Assembly (NCBI GenBank): GCA_029582165.1 | Contig: CM055882.1 | Coordinates: 10,992,001 to 11,056,000 of the forward strand | Source of the DNA: Portulaca oleracea | Lineage: Eukaryota; Streptophyta; Magnoliopsida; Caryophyllales; Portulacaceae | DNA length: 64,000 bases | Reading direction: 5' to 3' | Shown here: in pieces, positions 46,930 through 59,800 of the stretch | Position numbering within the stretch: position 1 is the stretch's first letter | Layout of the letters: each line of letters begins with the position of its first letter | The notes under the pieces: generated by a model | What the model was told of the DNA's origin: nothing | Databases searched by the model: none | Seen by the model: the letters and a program-made list of their open reading frames with translations, nothing else | Made by a program: the position numbers and the translations under genes

Positions 46930-49900
46930 ATGATGCAGTTTTGGGGTACCCCCCTCTCTCTCTCTCTCTCTCTCTCACTACGCCGTTGATGGTGGACGAA
47001 TTTCTTGCGATCCCCAACTGTTGTATGATTAGGGTTTGAGGTTTCATGTCATGTTAATTTTTCTGAATTTGCGCATTTTTATAGTAAATGCGCTTCAAAA
47101 GCTGTTTGGTTTTGTTTTCGTTTGTTTATTTGCCTCGTTTGCTTATGAATTATGCGTTTCCTGCATGTCGTCGTCGGTTTTTTGTTCTTTGTCGGGCGTT
47201 TGTTGTATTTTTCCTGGTGATAATTGAAGCGTTGTTTGTGCTATCGCTCGGTTCATTATGCAAGGTTGTAGAGTTGAAAAAGGAAAAATGGTCTTGGAAT
47301 TGGCTCCGAACATTTTGTGGATGGCTGTGTAGTTCTGTGGTAGTGAATTCAGTTGCAAATTGTGCGGGTATGACATGAAATTTAGGGCTCTACTTGGTTG
47401 TTTTGAGGCATTTTGTGTTGTATGCCCCTGTGCCCACGGGTGTCTTCAAAGGTATTGTGGAGTAATCAAAGTAATTCCCTTTGTTGGTGTCTATCATTTT
47501 GTAGGTTTCAACGCTGGGTACTGGTTCAGTTAAAATTCTAGGTTAAAGATATCATTATTGTTAAGAGAAGACAAATCAGTAAATGCGTAATTGGTTTTTC
47601 ATTAATCTCATGTTTGGTAGGATGCAGTACAATGCAATGTAGTGCAGTCAATGACTCAAGGATGGAGCTGTTGTTTGTTTTCTTCTGTGTATTACTCCCT
47701 CCATTTCATATTAATCGCCATAGTATTTTTCGTCACGAATCTAATGGTGGCAATTTCAGATAACAACTCATTGTATATATTGAGAAATTTATGGTCAAAA
47801 TTTTGAAATTTGACTGCACAATTTCCAAAGACGACAATTAATATGAAACGGAGGGACTATATTGCAGTGCACTACGCTGCATGTCTGCACCCAACCTAAT
47901 ATGACACGAATTTGGGTAGTTTTGCGTTCAGAGATGAGGGCAGTACATGGCAAAATGATCTGGCGAAAATATTTGACTAATTTGAGGTACTAGAGTACGA
48001 GCCAGCTTCTTTTGCGATTCTGAAAAAAAAAAGATCTGTTTTTTCAGGTAGGATTTTTGAAGGAAATGTAGAATTGAAAAAATACAAAATAGAATAGAAG
48101 GCATTGAAAATTGACCTGAATCCCACACAGGAAATACCCCTATGAAATGGAGTACAATGCATACTATTTGAGGAATTATGATTTCCAACCAGAACGATGA
48201 ATTTCTCAAAAGTCTATCCACTGTACATGCTTTCCATTGTTAACTATTGGTTCAAATATAGAAGCTTGTGTAGACAACATTATCAATCCCCACTGAAGAA
48301 AGTACATTAGATTTTGCCATTGAGTTGTATACTGTTAATGGTCTCCTTTACTTCCTATGTTCATGGTGCTTAGCAGCATATTTGAGGTCATTCTACTTGT
48401 CCTTGGACAGTGGGGCTATAGTAAGGCCTACAGGGACTTTTGCCGGCTAGACTTGCCCTATTCTAAGTTTTTTTTTTTTTTTTAACACCCAAAGGCATGC
48501 AAACTCACACTTGCAAATAACCTTGGGGTTGAAATAGAATTGGCTAAAATATAAATGTCCATTTGTTGAGGGTCCCTACTCCCTTCCAAATCTGATTTCA
48601 GAGGTTGAGTGATGGTGTTGTTAGTTTATGAATTGAATCGTGCAGATTACAAGTGTGTTGCAGTGCATCCATTGGCGGCTTCCAGTGTTCTTAATTTGGC
48701 CGTTTGCTCTTTTTTTTTTTTTTTTGCCTGAATGGATGCTTACCCTTTAGGCGTTACCTGTTCGGGGGCATTGATCTTAAAAACATCATTGAATATCTAA
48801 ATAGGAACTGCTAGAGGATTTGGTTGTATTTCATATTTTTAACTGCATGTATGTGAAAGGAACAGCGACTGAGAATGAGATTGCAAGTTTTGCGTTGGTA
48901 ACTTGGGTGAGAGGTTGTTCTAATTAACACTTGAATACTGAAAAATACATTTTGAATTCTATTTTGAAGCGTGGTTGAGATGCTGAACTACGCTAAAATC
49001 TGTCTCTTATTTTCTTGGTGTGTTTTGTCAATGCTTCATGTTTGACTCAATTTTCCAGCATTATTGGCACACATACTCCCCTACCCATGTTACAAGTATC
49101 TTTATAATTTGCCTTATCTTGAAACTAATGTAGGCCTGAAGAAACAAAAAGAAATAAAAAATTTACAGTTTAGGATTAACCTAATGACAGTATGCTTAGT
49201 ATGGAATGTCTGTTATACTTTCATTACTATGTGAACGAGTATTGAGTTACTCACTCCATGTTTTTGCTTTTGTTTTTCTTTTGGCGGTGGATGACTGGAT
49301 GCTCCCATTTTGTTGTTGAACCACACAACTCTCAACTTTTAATTTGAACATATTTAATGTGTAGGTGTTGAGGTGAAAAATGGAGGGCCAGTTAAGGTGC
49401 AACCTGGTGATGAAAAGGTCGTGCACCTGTCACAGGTAAATGAGTGATGTCAGTTTAGTTTCATTATTCTCTCTTTGTGTCTGTAGTCTGTCCATTTCTG
49501 AACAGTTGAAAAATTTGTGGCAAAAATTAAAGCTTAGTGTCTAAGTAAGCTGTCTTTTGCTTCGCTTGTATGGAGTAGTAGGCAATCAACGGTCTTTTGT
49601 ATGAGGTCAAATGCAGCAGCTGCTGCAATTCTGCCTTATGACTTCCTTCATTCTGCCTAGGCAAAACACCTAGGGCATGGATTTGAACGACCTCTCTCTT
49701 CGTATTTTTACGAGCATTATGATTTATTATGTGTCAGGCATGTCTTGGAGAGGTGAAGAAGGACAAAGGAAGTGAATTTGTTCGTCTTTTTGCTCAAAAG
49801 GATGGCCAGAAGTTTGTCGTTGGAATTCTTTCACTGGAAAAGTTCCCTCATATAAATCTTGACCTTGTGTTTGAAGATGAATTTGAGCTATCTCATGATT

Positions 49901-50143
49901 GGAAACATGGAAGTGTGCACTTTGCTGGATATAAAGCTGACAACCCAGATTCATATCCTTTACAGCTTTCACATTTGATTTTTGTTTCATATCATTACAG
50001 CGTTACATTTTTCTTTCAAGTCCATTTATTTTTTGCTGCCTTCATATCCATTATCATATGTTCTTCCTTGATTGTCCCTCATTCACAATGCTCGATGAAG
50101 AAGAATCTGGTAGGTCTTTGGTTGTCGCTTGACGACTCTCTCC

Positions 50144-50184
<41 letters not shown>

Positions 50185-52952
50185 TCGGTCACTCTCATGA
50201 ATGCATGCGTACTTCCACATATTTAACATCCTGCTTCCAGCTTTCTTATGTAATTATGTCTATTTTGAATGTCTAGATGATGATCTTGAGGAACCTGTTC
50301 CAGTTGCTGCTTTGAACAATGGTAAAGTTAAGTAGTAACTTTTAAGTTATGTATGTACTAATGTGGTAAAGGAAAGCATATTGACTTGTGATTTGGGAAT
50401 TCGGTTGCTTACTTGCTTCAGGGAGATCAGGGGCCTCTGGTGATAAGGCCAATGCTGTTGGTAAGCCTGAAAGTTCAGAAGGGAAACCAAAGGTGAAGAT
50501 TGTGGAGCCTGCAAAAGATGTCAAGAAAAATGAAGAAGATGATGAAAGTGATGATGATGACGAGGATGAAGAGTCAGACGATGATGAGGTAGAGGAGGAT
50601 GAGGTATCTTGGCAGAAGTTTCTTTTCTCCCCCTCTTTTTCCTTTTTTTTTTGCTATTGATGTTGGGGCAGGGAGTTATGCCTTCTGGATTTCAAGACTT
50701 TGCTTCGTATTCTTGTCTGCGTCTAATAAACACCAGTGTTATGCTTCTTCTTTGGCTATTACTATTCACTATCCTTGTTTGTTTGGTTTTTTTCCCCCAT
50801 TCGTTTTGGAACACGGTAGCATTGCACATTTTAGTCCTGTTGTCTTTGCTATAGATTTGGCTAGTGGAGTGATTAATATTGAATTGTTTTCTTATCTTTT
50901 ATATTTGCCTAGGTCTTGGTTCTGATAGCTTCATCAACTTCATAAAAGTCACTTCCTTTGGATGATATACTTGGTCAAGCAACTGTCATTCTTAAACTTG
51001 AAATGGAGGACAATTGTACTGAAGATTGTGGTACAGTCTATGTATAAGGAATCTTAGGCCTTCTGGACTAAGTTGGGCTGAGGGTGGGTGTCTCTTAGCG
51101 TATAGGGAACTGTTTTGTTGCTGTGTCCTCTGATTCTTTTGATTCTTCTGTCTGTTTAGTAGTTAGCTGTGAGTTTTGCTTGATGCATCTCACTTCAGGC
51201 TGGATGAACGATTTCTGTTTCTCTCTGGCTTTTAAAGTGTAGTCTTCCTGTGCCTGTAGTCAACCGTCAACTGTAAACACGATGCTGAAGTGAACAAAAC
51301 CTCCAAGTTCATGATATGATCCTTTTGGCTGCCTTCTGCTTTTTAATGTTCTGTTTTTTCTTGTGGAATTTCTCTACCTAGAATAACCTTTTGGGCTGTA
51401 TCTAGGTTAGACCTGGAGTAAGTGGCTGAATGAATGACTGAATCCAAACACCCCAAGCAGCTAAGCCAACCTGAAAAATTAACCCACCCAACTGAACCTG
51501 ACTCCAACATTTTTCGCCTAAGTTACCTTTTTTTTATTTTTTTTCTTCTTCTCCTTTGCCCCTTTTGCAAATTGCAAGACAAGCTTATTGGATCAAAACA
51601 TCAACCAATCCAATGTCAACCCTGTGAAACCACCAGAAATAGCCCAACCGGAAACCAAAACTGGATTGGATCTTATTGACCTGGACATGAACCTTCCCAG
51701 AATCGTGACCTCTAAAACCATAAAAGATTGACATTTTCCAGATGCGTTTCTTCATGCTATCATTGCTATGGGATGCGTAACTTCACAAACCTTGGGTCCA
51801 GCTAGGATGACATCATTGTCTAAGTATAGCTTAATAGAATATTAAATTTATACAGCTAAGAACCTAACGAATTCCTGTCCTTGATGCAGGACGTGCCAAG
51901 TGCTGAAGGTGAAAGTGAGGATGAGGATGATAGTGACGAAGAAGAGGAGAGTGATGATGACACTCCAAAGAAGGTAATTATTTCTTGCTTATGCTAATGG
52001 GGTCATTTTGCGGTTAATGATATTATGCTTATATGCTCCTAATTTCATGAAGCCTGAGTCAAGCAAAAAAAGACCGGGAGAATCCACATCAAAGACTCCT
52101 GTTCCTGACAAGAAGGCAAAGTTGGTGACTCCACAAAAGGGTGGTATGTTTTTCACTTATGATGGTTTGTCTTGACAAGACAGTGCACGCAAGAAATGAG
52201 GCACAAAATTACAGGATGATATTGGGGACTGGATGAATTTTCTTTTCAAATTGGATTTAATGGAGCGCTGCTAATGCTTCTGTCTTATGTGCATATTGCG
52301 CCATAGTTCCTTGTGCAGTTTTTAACCTACTTTTTCTTTAATTGTTGATGCTGCTGCATATACAGTGAACATAATTGTTATGACAACCAATAAGTTTTGC
52401 CTAAATCGATAAGCATTTTTCTTGAAGTTTTAATGGAGTTCATAAGACTCTCTGAACCTTCAACTAGCTGGTGCAATATGCCCTGCACAAATCTGTTCAG
52501 AAAGCTGCATGAAAGCATTATAATTTCTTCCTTGTGCTTGGTGTCTAGAGATTTATGCTTTCATAACATGGTTATTTTAGTTCACTGGCGCGTTTATGAG
52601 GACTTCTCACTACCGTTTTCATGATTGGTTACTTATTGGTGGTCTATGTTTTAGATGGAAAGAAAGTGAGTGGCCATGTTGCTACACCGCATCCTGCAAA
52701 ACATGCTGCAAAAACGCCAGCTAATGCTGGGAAGCCGAACAAGCAAACTCCCAAACCTGGTGGGACTTTCACTTGCTCTTCATGTCCCAGGTACACTGTT
52801 TTTCTATCCCGTTATCAATTTGGGACTTGGGAGCACACAACACTTTGAGCTGCTAGTCATACTGGCTCTTGCTTACCCAATGTAAAATTCGTTTCAGGAC
52901 ATTTGGCTCAGACCAAGCTCTGCAATCTCATACAAAGGCTAAGCATGGTTGA
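46930..52952 (+). CDS. HD2-type (HDT) plant-specific histone deacetylase, 10 exons, complete
   Basis: Plant-specific nucleolar/nuclear chromatin protein. HD2 proteins have a nucleoplasmin-like core and are linked to histone deacetylation and rRNA gene silencing. Exons: 46930-46945, 49365-49435, 49738-49952, 50087-50109, 50277-50321, 50422-50603, 51890-51973, 52053-52143, 52655-52790, 52898-52952. They give 918 nt, 305 residues. The first ATG has a good context (GCCACCATG). The second (46933) gives the family start MQFWGVEVK and places the conserved His at 25. The core runs to about residue 100, then come acidic D/E stretches (about 101-212), a Lys/Pro-rich region, and a C-terminal C2H2 finger (C283, C286, H299, H304; TFTCSSCPRTFGSDQ). 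Intron 3 has AT-AC ends. Exon 6 could also end at an earlier GAG|GT, and the exon 8 donor has an alternative 3 nt upstream. Paralogue identity (HDT1-4) is not resolved. Confidence 0.92.
47693..47858. mobile_element. Stowaway-like MITE in HDT intron 1
   Basis: The ends read CTCCCTCCATTTCATATTAA and, reversed, TCCCTCCGTTTCATATTAAT. They are flanked by TA. It lies in the 2.4-kb first intron, sense neutral. Confidence 0.85.
49953..50086 (+). other. U12-type AT-AC intron of the HDT gene
   Basis: The 5' end is ATATCCTTT, the full U12 donor consensus. The 3' end is TTCAC, preceded by TTCCTTGAT at 50064-50072, which fits the U12 branch site TTCCTTRAY with 15 nt to the end. Splicing joins GAT TC to A ATG CTC GAT GAA, keeping the frame and restoring the acidic family sequence. 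No GT-AG alternative gives a family-like protein. Confidence 0.85.
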
Positions 52953-53472
52953 CAAAGCCATAAAAGCTTTCCGAATGCTGATGTGATTAACCCTCTGGTT
53001 TGGGAGTCTACTGAGGAATGTAGGACCTTCTGGTAGTAGTAAACTTGGAATGTCTGGACATTTTCGTCCGTTCGTCGTGGGTAGCTGGTTGTTGAATTCA
53101 CTATGCATGAATTTCTGCATATTTCTGCCATCAAGTGGTTTCCTTAGAAGTTAAACCTTTTGTTATTTAGTTTCGTTTTTAAAGCTCACAATTCTGTTAG
53201 TTTTCTGTTTCAAACTGAACAAGCTGGTGGGAGGCAGGCTGGAGGATCTTTTGAGTCCCAGTACTGTTGGATCATGACGAAATGAGTTGATGAGTCTTCT
53301 CCGGCTAGGTTATTTATGATCATTGATTAGCCGAGTTTTCACTTTTCAGAATCTGTTTACATTCCGGTTTCTTGTGTTATTTGTGTAAATTGTGTCAAAC
53401 ATTAAAAGCAGGCACCGTCGATGTTTTCAACTTGGCAAAAGTACTTTTGATATGAACCTGAATCTTATGGGT
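52953..53472 (+). other. HDT 3' UTR and downstream sequence
   Basis: No further gene is seen. The transcript end was not fixed, as no clear AATAAA is present. A MITE starts about 520 bp after the stop codon. Confidence 0.4.
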
Positions 53473-53706
53473 GACCTGTTCTTTTCGCAAAAGATCAACT
53501 TTGTCTTCCGCAGTTTGCCACAACCCACCACATTTTACTGCAAATCATTACTTTTCTCTCTCATCACTTTTCTCCTCTACTTTTTACATCCTCTCTCCTC
53601 ACCTACCCCACGTACCAATAACCCACCACAATTCCACCATACCCACCACAATTCTACCACACCTCACCACATCATTCCGCAAAATACCTCATAAAAGAAC
53701 AAGGCC
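53473..53706. mobile_element. Tourist-like MITE, copy 1
   Basis: The right end reads, reversed, GGCCTTGTTCTTTTATGAGG next to TAA. The left end is less clear (GACCTGTTCTTTTCGC). The body is CACC/CTC-rich and is the inverted counterpart of 54594-54805, with an extra duplicated TGGTGGAATTGTGG block. Confidence 0.7.
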
Positions 53707-54593
53707 TAAAATGGTAAGTTCATGGGGATGCCAGCTTGTTAGTACATTGTACATAGGACTAACATACCCCAGCTAACTTTCAGGGAATGGTTTTGAATGG
53801 TGTCCTGAGTTTTGACAAAGTGTGACTAGCTATTTATCCTGGACATGTGAAAATGGAAGTTGGCATGTCACTCATGAATGTACGAATGCTTGCGTTGCCA
53901 TATGCATCCTCATGTCGCAACACCCATAGAATAGGTCTTTTGCGAGTGAGAGGTTTCTAGAGGAAGAGTTGAAGGGTTGTGTATACATTATGGTGAATGG
54001 TGAGTGGATCGTGAACTTGAGAAATCAGATCGGAAGACTAAAGCCATGGGATGGGGATTGCCACAGCATACCTGCGGTGTACATTCATTAGGTGTACCGG
54101 GAACATATATTTCAGAGACTATGATTATTCACCCATATGTATTAAGTTTCATTCTGATTATTATAAAAGTAGTGATATTCTCAAATTTTATTACTCGAGA
54201 GTTATACTACCATTTATGACCCAATAGCCCAACCAAGCGTCCAGCAAACAAAGGCCAAGACCCAAAAATAAAGCAATTAAAAATATAGAGGCAATTATAA
54301 TGGAAAATCATTTTAATAATTGCTATTTTTGATAATCATATGATAATAACTCTTTTTTGTGCGTCAGTAGTCTCAGATAAGTAAAAACTTTAATTTTTTG
54401 ATACTAAATTTATCTTTATATTTTTCTACTTTTTTTCATTTTTTGTCCCAAAAGGATTATGAAGTGTAGCTGCTAAAGAATTTTAATAGTATTCTTTTTG
54501 AGAATTCAAGCAATTATTACGGCTTTTTAAAAAATAAAAGGGAAGAACTTATAAAAGTTTTAAAAATCAAAAAATTTTTAGGACAAACATTCA
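53707..54593. other. Spacer between two inverted MITE copies
   Basis: AT-rich sequence without a recognised gene. The frame at 54004-54219 has no known domain. Confidence 0.4.
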
Positions 54594-54805
54594 GACCCTG
54601 TTCTTTTATGCGGTATTTTGCGGAATGGTGTCATGAGGTGTGGTGGAATTGTGGTGGGTTATTGGTATGTGAGGTAGGTGAGGAGAGATGATGTAAAAAG
54701 TAGAGGAGAAAAGTGAGGAGAGAGAAAAATAATGATTTGAGGTAAAATGTGGCGGATGCAGAGGTCATGTGTGCATGATTTCTTGCCATGAGAAAGAACA
54801 GAGCC
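54594..54805. mobile_element. Tourist-like MITE, copy 2
   Basis: It is flanked by TCA on both sides (54591-54593, 54806-54808). The inverted ends are GACCCTGTTCTTT and, reversed, GGCTCTGTTCTTT. The body (GGTATTTTGCGGAATG, GTGGTGGAATTGTGGTGGGT) is the reverse complement of copy 1 at roughly 85-90% by eye. Confidence 0.8.
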
Positions 54806-54924
54806 TCAATTGATTAAAAATCATGAGGAAGTATTGTGTTACATTTTGAAACAAATATAAGTCAAAATCTATAAAATTTAGGATTTTTACACTTATTGAT
54901 GGTCTCAAAGCAAATACTCTTTCC

Positions 54925-55135
54925 GTTCTTTTTTATCTGTCATTTACGAGTTTTAATGTCAATCATTAATCAATAATTTTTAATATAATTTTTTTTATAA
55001 AAACACATAATATCATACTTTTTTAATAATATTTTTATTACAAATCTAATGACATCAATTTTGTACGATGAATCCTTACAATTTTATTTTTTTTATCACA
55101 ATATATCTAAAAAAATGAATTATCGTCCAAAAGAG
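54925..55135. mobile_element. Degraded Stowaway-like MITE
   Basis: The left end is TTCCGTTCTTTTTTATCTGT and the right end CGTCCAAAAGAGATTATA, weakly inverted. The AT-rich core is typical. It ends just before the LINE. Confidence 0.4.
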
Positions 55136-55190
55136 ATTATACTACAACTCTACGTAATTATATAGCAGAGCAGACCATTAGCCGCATGCT

Positions 55191-56803
55191 ATGGCGCTCC
55201 AAAGAAACCGGCAGGACGCACGTCACAACAACTCAATCTACGTCGGAAACCTGCCGGAAAACTTAGATGAACATGGATTGAGGGGCATCTTTCGCAAATT
55301 TGGGAAGGTGGACAGATGTTACATCCCACAAAAAAGAGGAAGAGAAGGCAGGTATGGCTTTGTGGATTTTGGCATAGAGCAGGGTGTTGAGAGGGCCATT
55401 GAGAATATGCATCGAAGAATAGTCAGAGGAACACGGATAACTGTGAGGAAAAGCAGACGTGGGAGAATATATGATTGGAGGAAAACCACTCAGATTTGGT
55501 GGTCAAAGGAAGCAATAGAAAAAAGGAGTCCAGAACCTGGATACGGAAGGAAGGACAAAAGAGAACAGAAGAAAGAGGAAACATCACCATCAAAGGCTAC
55601 CTCAGCACACAACAAACTGAATGGTTAGAAAGGAGCCTGATCTGTGTAAGTCGTGAACCAACTAACCTCTCCACCATACATAACATGGTACGAAGATTGA
55701 CTGATGCTGAGGTCATAATCACCGCCATGGGAGGTACAAAAATAGTCCTAACCTTGCCGTCGAAATCTGAACTTGAAAACTTTCCTGCCAAGGAGCTACT
55801 ACAGGAGTTCATGGAGGTAAGAAGGTGGTCGAAATATGAGGCCCCCGAAGACAGGAAGGCTTGGGTCGAACTGAGAGGGATCCCGCCACATGGCTGGGTG
55901 AAAGAAAATGTACGGAGGTGCACCGCCCCCTGGGGGACGCTACTGGAGGTGGGGCAAGCCGAAGAGGATCTCCACCAAGTGGGGTCACTAAAAGCGGTCT
56001 TACTTACGAAAACATTCGATAAAATCCATGGAGAAATTACCTTATCCATCCAGGATTACGCCTATAAGATCATTGTCACAGAAACAGAGCCTATTGGAAT
56101 CACTAGCTTAGCAAGTATGGAGACAAGTCAAGAAAACAAGTCTGGTAACAAGGCGGGTGCGAGCAACCAAGACCAACTGTCGGCAAAAGAAGGGGAAACC
56201 CAGGAAACAGAGGGTGGAAAAGTTCCAGAAACACCGCCGGAAGATCTACCGCCGGTTAATCCAAATGCGTGTGAGCGTCCTGCGCAGAATGAGGAAGTGG
56301 GCCAGACACAACAGATGGGTCATGTCCAGTTGGGCCCAAATAGGGGCCTAATTGAAGCAGGGAGAGAAATAGATAGAGAATTGGGTTCACGAGAATGTAC
56401 AGGAAACCAAGAGTCAGCCGAAAATCAAGAAAATCAATGCGAGACTTTTCATGACATTAATGAGGAAGACACTGAGAGCAATCAACACACAACAGACAGG
56501 AGAAGCGAGGAGTCACCTTGCCTCGTGGATGTGCAGATTGAAGTAGACGAGAATTTGGAGAGACTCATGGGGGAGACACAAGGAAGGGTTTTAGTATCCC
56601 AACATCAAGAACTATCACCCAGAAGTCGAAGGGCCATCAGAAGGAAAGTAGCCATGAATGCTATGCTGGTGGGTAATAAGTGTGGCATGGCAACCACCAC
56701 TGATCACGAAGAGGCGGAAAAATATTACAGGAGGAAGCTTAAAAAAGACTGGAAAAAAGAGAAAAGACTGGCTCCAAAGGAGAAGAGCACCCGAAGAAAA
56801 TAA
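55191..56803 (+). pseudogene. LINE ORF1 (RRM, DUF4283-like), one frameshift
   Basis: RNA-binding partner of the LINE ribonucleoprotein. The first frame (55191-55628) has an RRM: NNSIYVGNLPENLDEHGLRG (RNP2-like IYVGNLP) and GRYGFVDFG (RNP1-like). The second frame (open from 55475 to 56803) carries WLERSLICVSREPTNLSTIH, a DUF4283-like middle (WVELRGIPPHGW), and a long acidic, Gln/Glu-rich tail. The two frames overlap by about 150 nt and differ by -1. The whole span is 1613 nt, not a multiple of three, so one indel separates them. An A6 run at about 55518-55523 is a likely place. No CCHC knuckle was seen. The stop is 7 nt before the ORF2 ATG. Confidence 0.8.
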
Positions 56804-56810
56804 CAGAGCA

Positions 56811-59800
56811 ATGAAACTCGTCTGCTGGAATGCAAGAGGTTTTGGATCCATTGAGAAGAAAAGACATGTTAGAAGCATCATAAACAAACATCAAGTCGAA
56901 GTAGTAGGGGTGGTGGAATTAAAGCACCATGACCTTGATCATCGAGGAGTGAGGAAGTGTTGGGGAAGAATCGACGCGGAGTACATAGATAGCCCAGCAG
57001 ACGGCATGTCAGGTGGACTAATCCTGACATGGGCAAAGGAGGATTTTAAGTGCGATCGAGGTTTCAAGAGCCAAAGATGGGCCTGTATCGAAGGAGAGAT
57101 GATGCAGGACAACCTCAAATGTGCAATCTGTCTAATATATGCACCAACCAACATAGAAGGGAGAAGAGCCTTGTGGGATCAATTGCGAGATCTAAGGGAC
57201 AGCATCCAACACCCCCTAATCATCATGGGCGATTTCAACGAAATCCTTTCTCCAGGAGAAAGAAGGGGAGCTGAAGGAACCTCGCAAGGAATGACTGACC
57301 TGGCTGACTTCATGGTGGACTTAAACCTACAAGATATGCCCATCAATCAACCTTACACATATATGAGGATCAACGCAGCCAATAGAATCGATAGAATAAT
57401 GGTGGATGTAGGCCTAATCTCAAGGCTCCAAGGAATCAGTGTCAAATGTCTGGACAGAGCAACGTCTGATCATTTTCCATTGCTAATGACAACATCGGAG
57501 ATAAAGTGGGGACCCCTCCCATTTAGAAGTCATGATCCATGGCTGGAAGTTCCGTCTTTTATGGGGCTCTTCGAAAGGGAATGGTTAGCGCTGTCGAACA
57601 TGCCATTCCACAAGAAGCTGAAAGCAATTAAAGATCCCCTCAAAAGATGGACCCGTGAAGTCTTTGGCAACATCGACCAAAGAATCATGAATATTGAGGA
57701 AGAACTAAGGAGAATAGACGACAGAGGATTGAGCAATGGCAACAATGATTGTGAAGTGGCTAGACGAGAAGCATTAACTGCACAGCTGAGACTTTGGCAC
57801 ATTAGGAAGGAGAGATGGTGGAAACAGCAATCCCGATGCCAGTTTTTGAAGGAGGGGGATAAAAATACAAGGTACTTCCACACTTTGGCCTCAATAAGGA
57901 GGAAAAAGGTCATAGAATCAATCACAGTGAATGGTGTTCTCTTTGAGGAACCTGACAGCATAAAGAGGGCAATATCAGGTTTCTTCCAGGATCTTTACAA
58001 AGCCAGAACAAAGGGTCTCAGCTTTGACATAGTAAATTTGGGACTCGCAAGACTAAGTGAAGAAGAAGCAGGGGCGTTGGAGATTCCTGTAACAAGGGAA
58101 GAAATTATCCAGGCGGTAAATCAATGTAACCCAAACAAAGCACCCGGATACGACGGATTCAACATGAGATTTATAAAGCATCTTTGGCCAACCATTGGGG
58201 AGGAATTCACAGAATTGGTGCAAAAATTTTTCGAGGAAGGAGTCTTTCCACCCATGATTAATACTACTTGGGTCACACTAATACCCAAGAAAAGCGGAGC
58301 GAATGACATAAAGCACTATCGGCCAATAAGCATGATAGGTAGCATATACAAGGTGATATCCAAGATATTATGCAGCAGACTGAAGCAAGTCATGCCCAAG
58401 TTGGTTGGAGAAGCACAAACAGCCTTTATTGCGGGGCGACAGATACTTGATGGGGCACTTATAGCAAGTGAAATAGTAAGTTGGGCAAAGAGGAGAAAGA
58501 AGGAGATCGTCCTATTCAAAATTGATTTTCACAAGGCATATGATTCGGTCGACTGGGATGCTTTGGAACAGGTGATGAGGCACATGGGTTTCGGTGATAA
58601 ATGGTTGCGCTGGATGAGATGCTGTTTACGGACAGCAAGTATTTCCATCTTGATAAATGGTTCCCCATCAAAACCATTCAAAATGGGAAGGGGGCTCCGA
58701 CAAGGAGATCCGCTATCCCCGTTCTTGTTTGGGTTACTGGCAGAGGCCCTGAATAGACTCCTCATTAACAGCGCAGACAGAGGTTTGTGGAGTGGAGTAC
58801 AAGTGGGAAGGAGAAAGCAAAGAATCACTCACCTCCAATTTGCCGATGACACACTATTATTCTGCCAAGCAGATGAAGAACAACTGCTAAACATCAAGGG
58901 TGCATTACAAACGTTCGAGGCTTTCTCGGGTTTGGCCATAAACTATGAAAAGTCAGTTCTAGTTACAATCGGGAAGGAGGCAGAATGGAGCAGGAGAAGA
59001 GCTTTGGAGTTGCAATGCAAAACGGAAGAGCTACCAATCGGTTACCTTGGGTTCCAGCTGGGGGCCAACATGACAAGGGCTGCTGCTTGGGACCCTTTGA
59101 TTAAAAAGCTACAAAACCGACTCCAGAGCTGGAAAGCTAACACACTATCCAGAGCAGGTAGACTCGTCATCCTTAAAGCTGTACTAAATAGCTTACCCAT
59201 GTATTATTTATCCTTGTACAGATTACCCAAAACAGTGGCGAAAGAAATCATCAAAATCCAAAGGAGATTCCTTTGGGGCGGCAAACAGGAAGGCAGGGTC
59301 AATGCACTCGTGAGATGGGAGGTTGTACAAAGACCTAAGGACAAAGGTGGCCTCGGAGTAGGGGACATTTTGATGAGGAATGCAGGCTTACTCATGAAGT
59401 GGTGGTGGAGATATTGTTCTGAGGAAGGAGCGCTTTGGAGAGAAATCATTAAATCAATACATTCCGAGGATGGGGCTCTTCTACCGTCTTGGCACAAGAA
59501 GAAAGTAACTGGCCCTTGGGGAGACATTCGGAGGATCATGGCTGACAAAGAAGCGGCTCAACAGGCGTTCAAAGAGGGATTGAGAATTAGGCTTGGTGAT
59601 GGAACAAAAATTAGGTTTTGGGACGACCCGTGGATTGAGCAGCGAAGTCTTAGAGAGGATTTCCAAGGTCTATACATCATCTCAAACCAGAAGAGGAGAA
59701 TGGTCGGTGCAATGGGGTGGTTCGATGGATGCACTTGGCGTTGGACATTATGCTGGTCACGGGAACTCAATTTGGAGGAAATAGCAGAGGAACAACGTTT

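Noticed and set aside
55510..55530. Programmed -1 frameshift in LINE ORF1
   Set aside because: The A6 run is not in the phase of a canonical slippery heptamer, and no downstream structure was evident. A simple indel is more likely.
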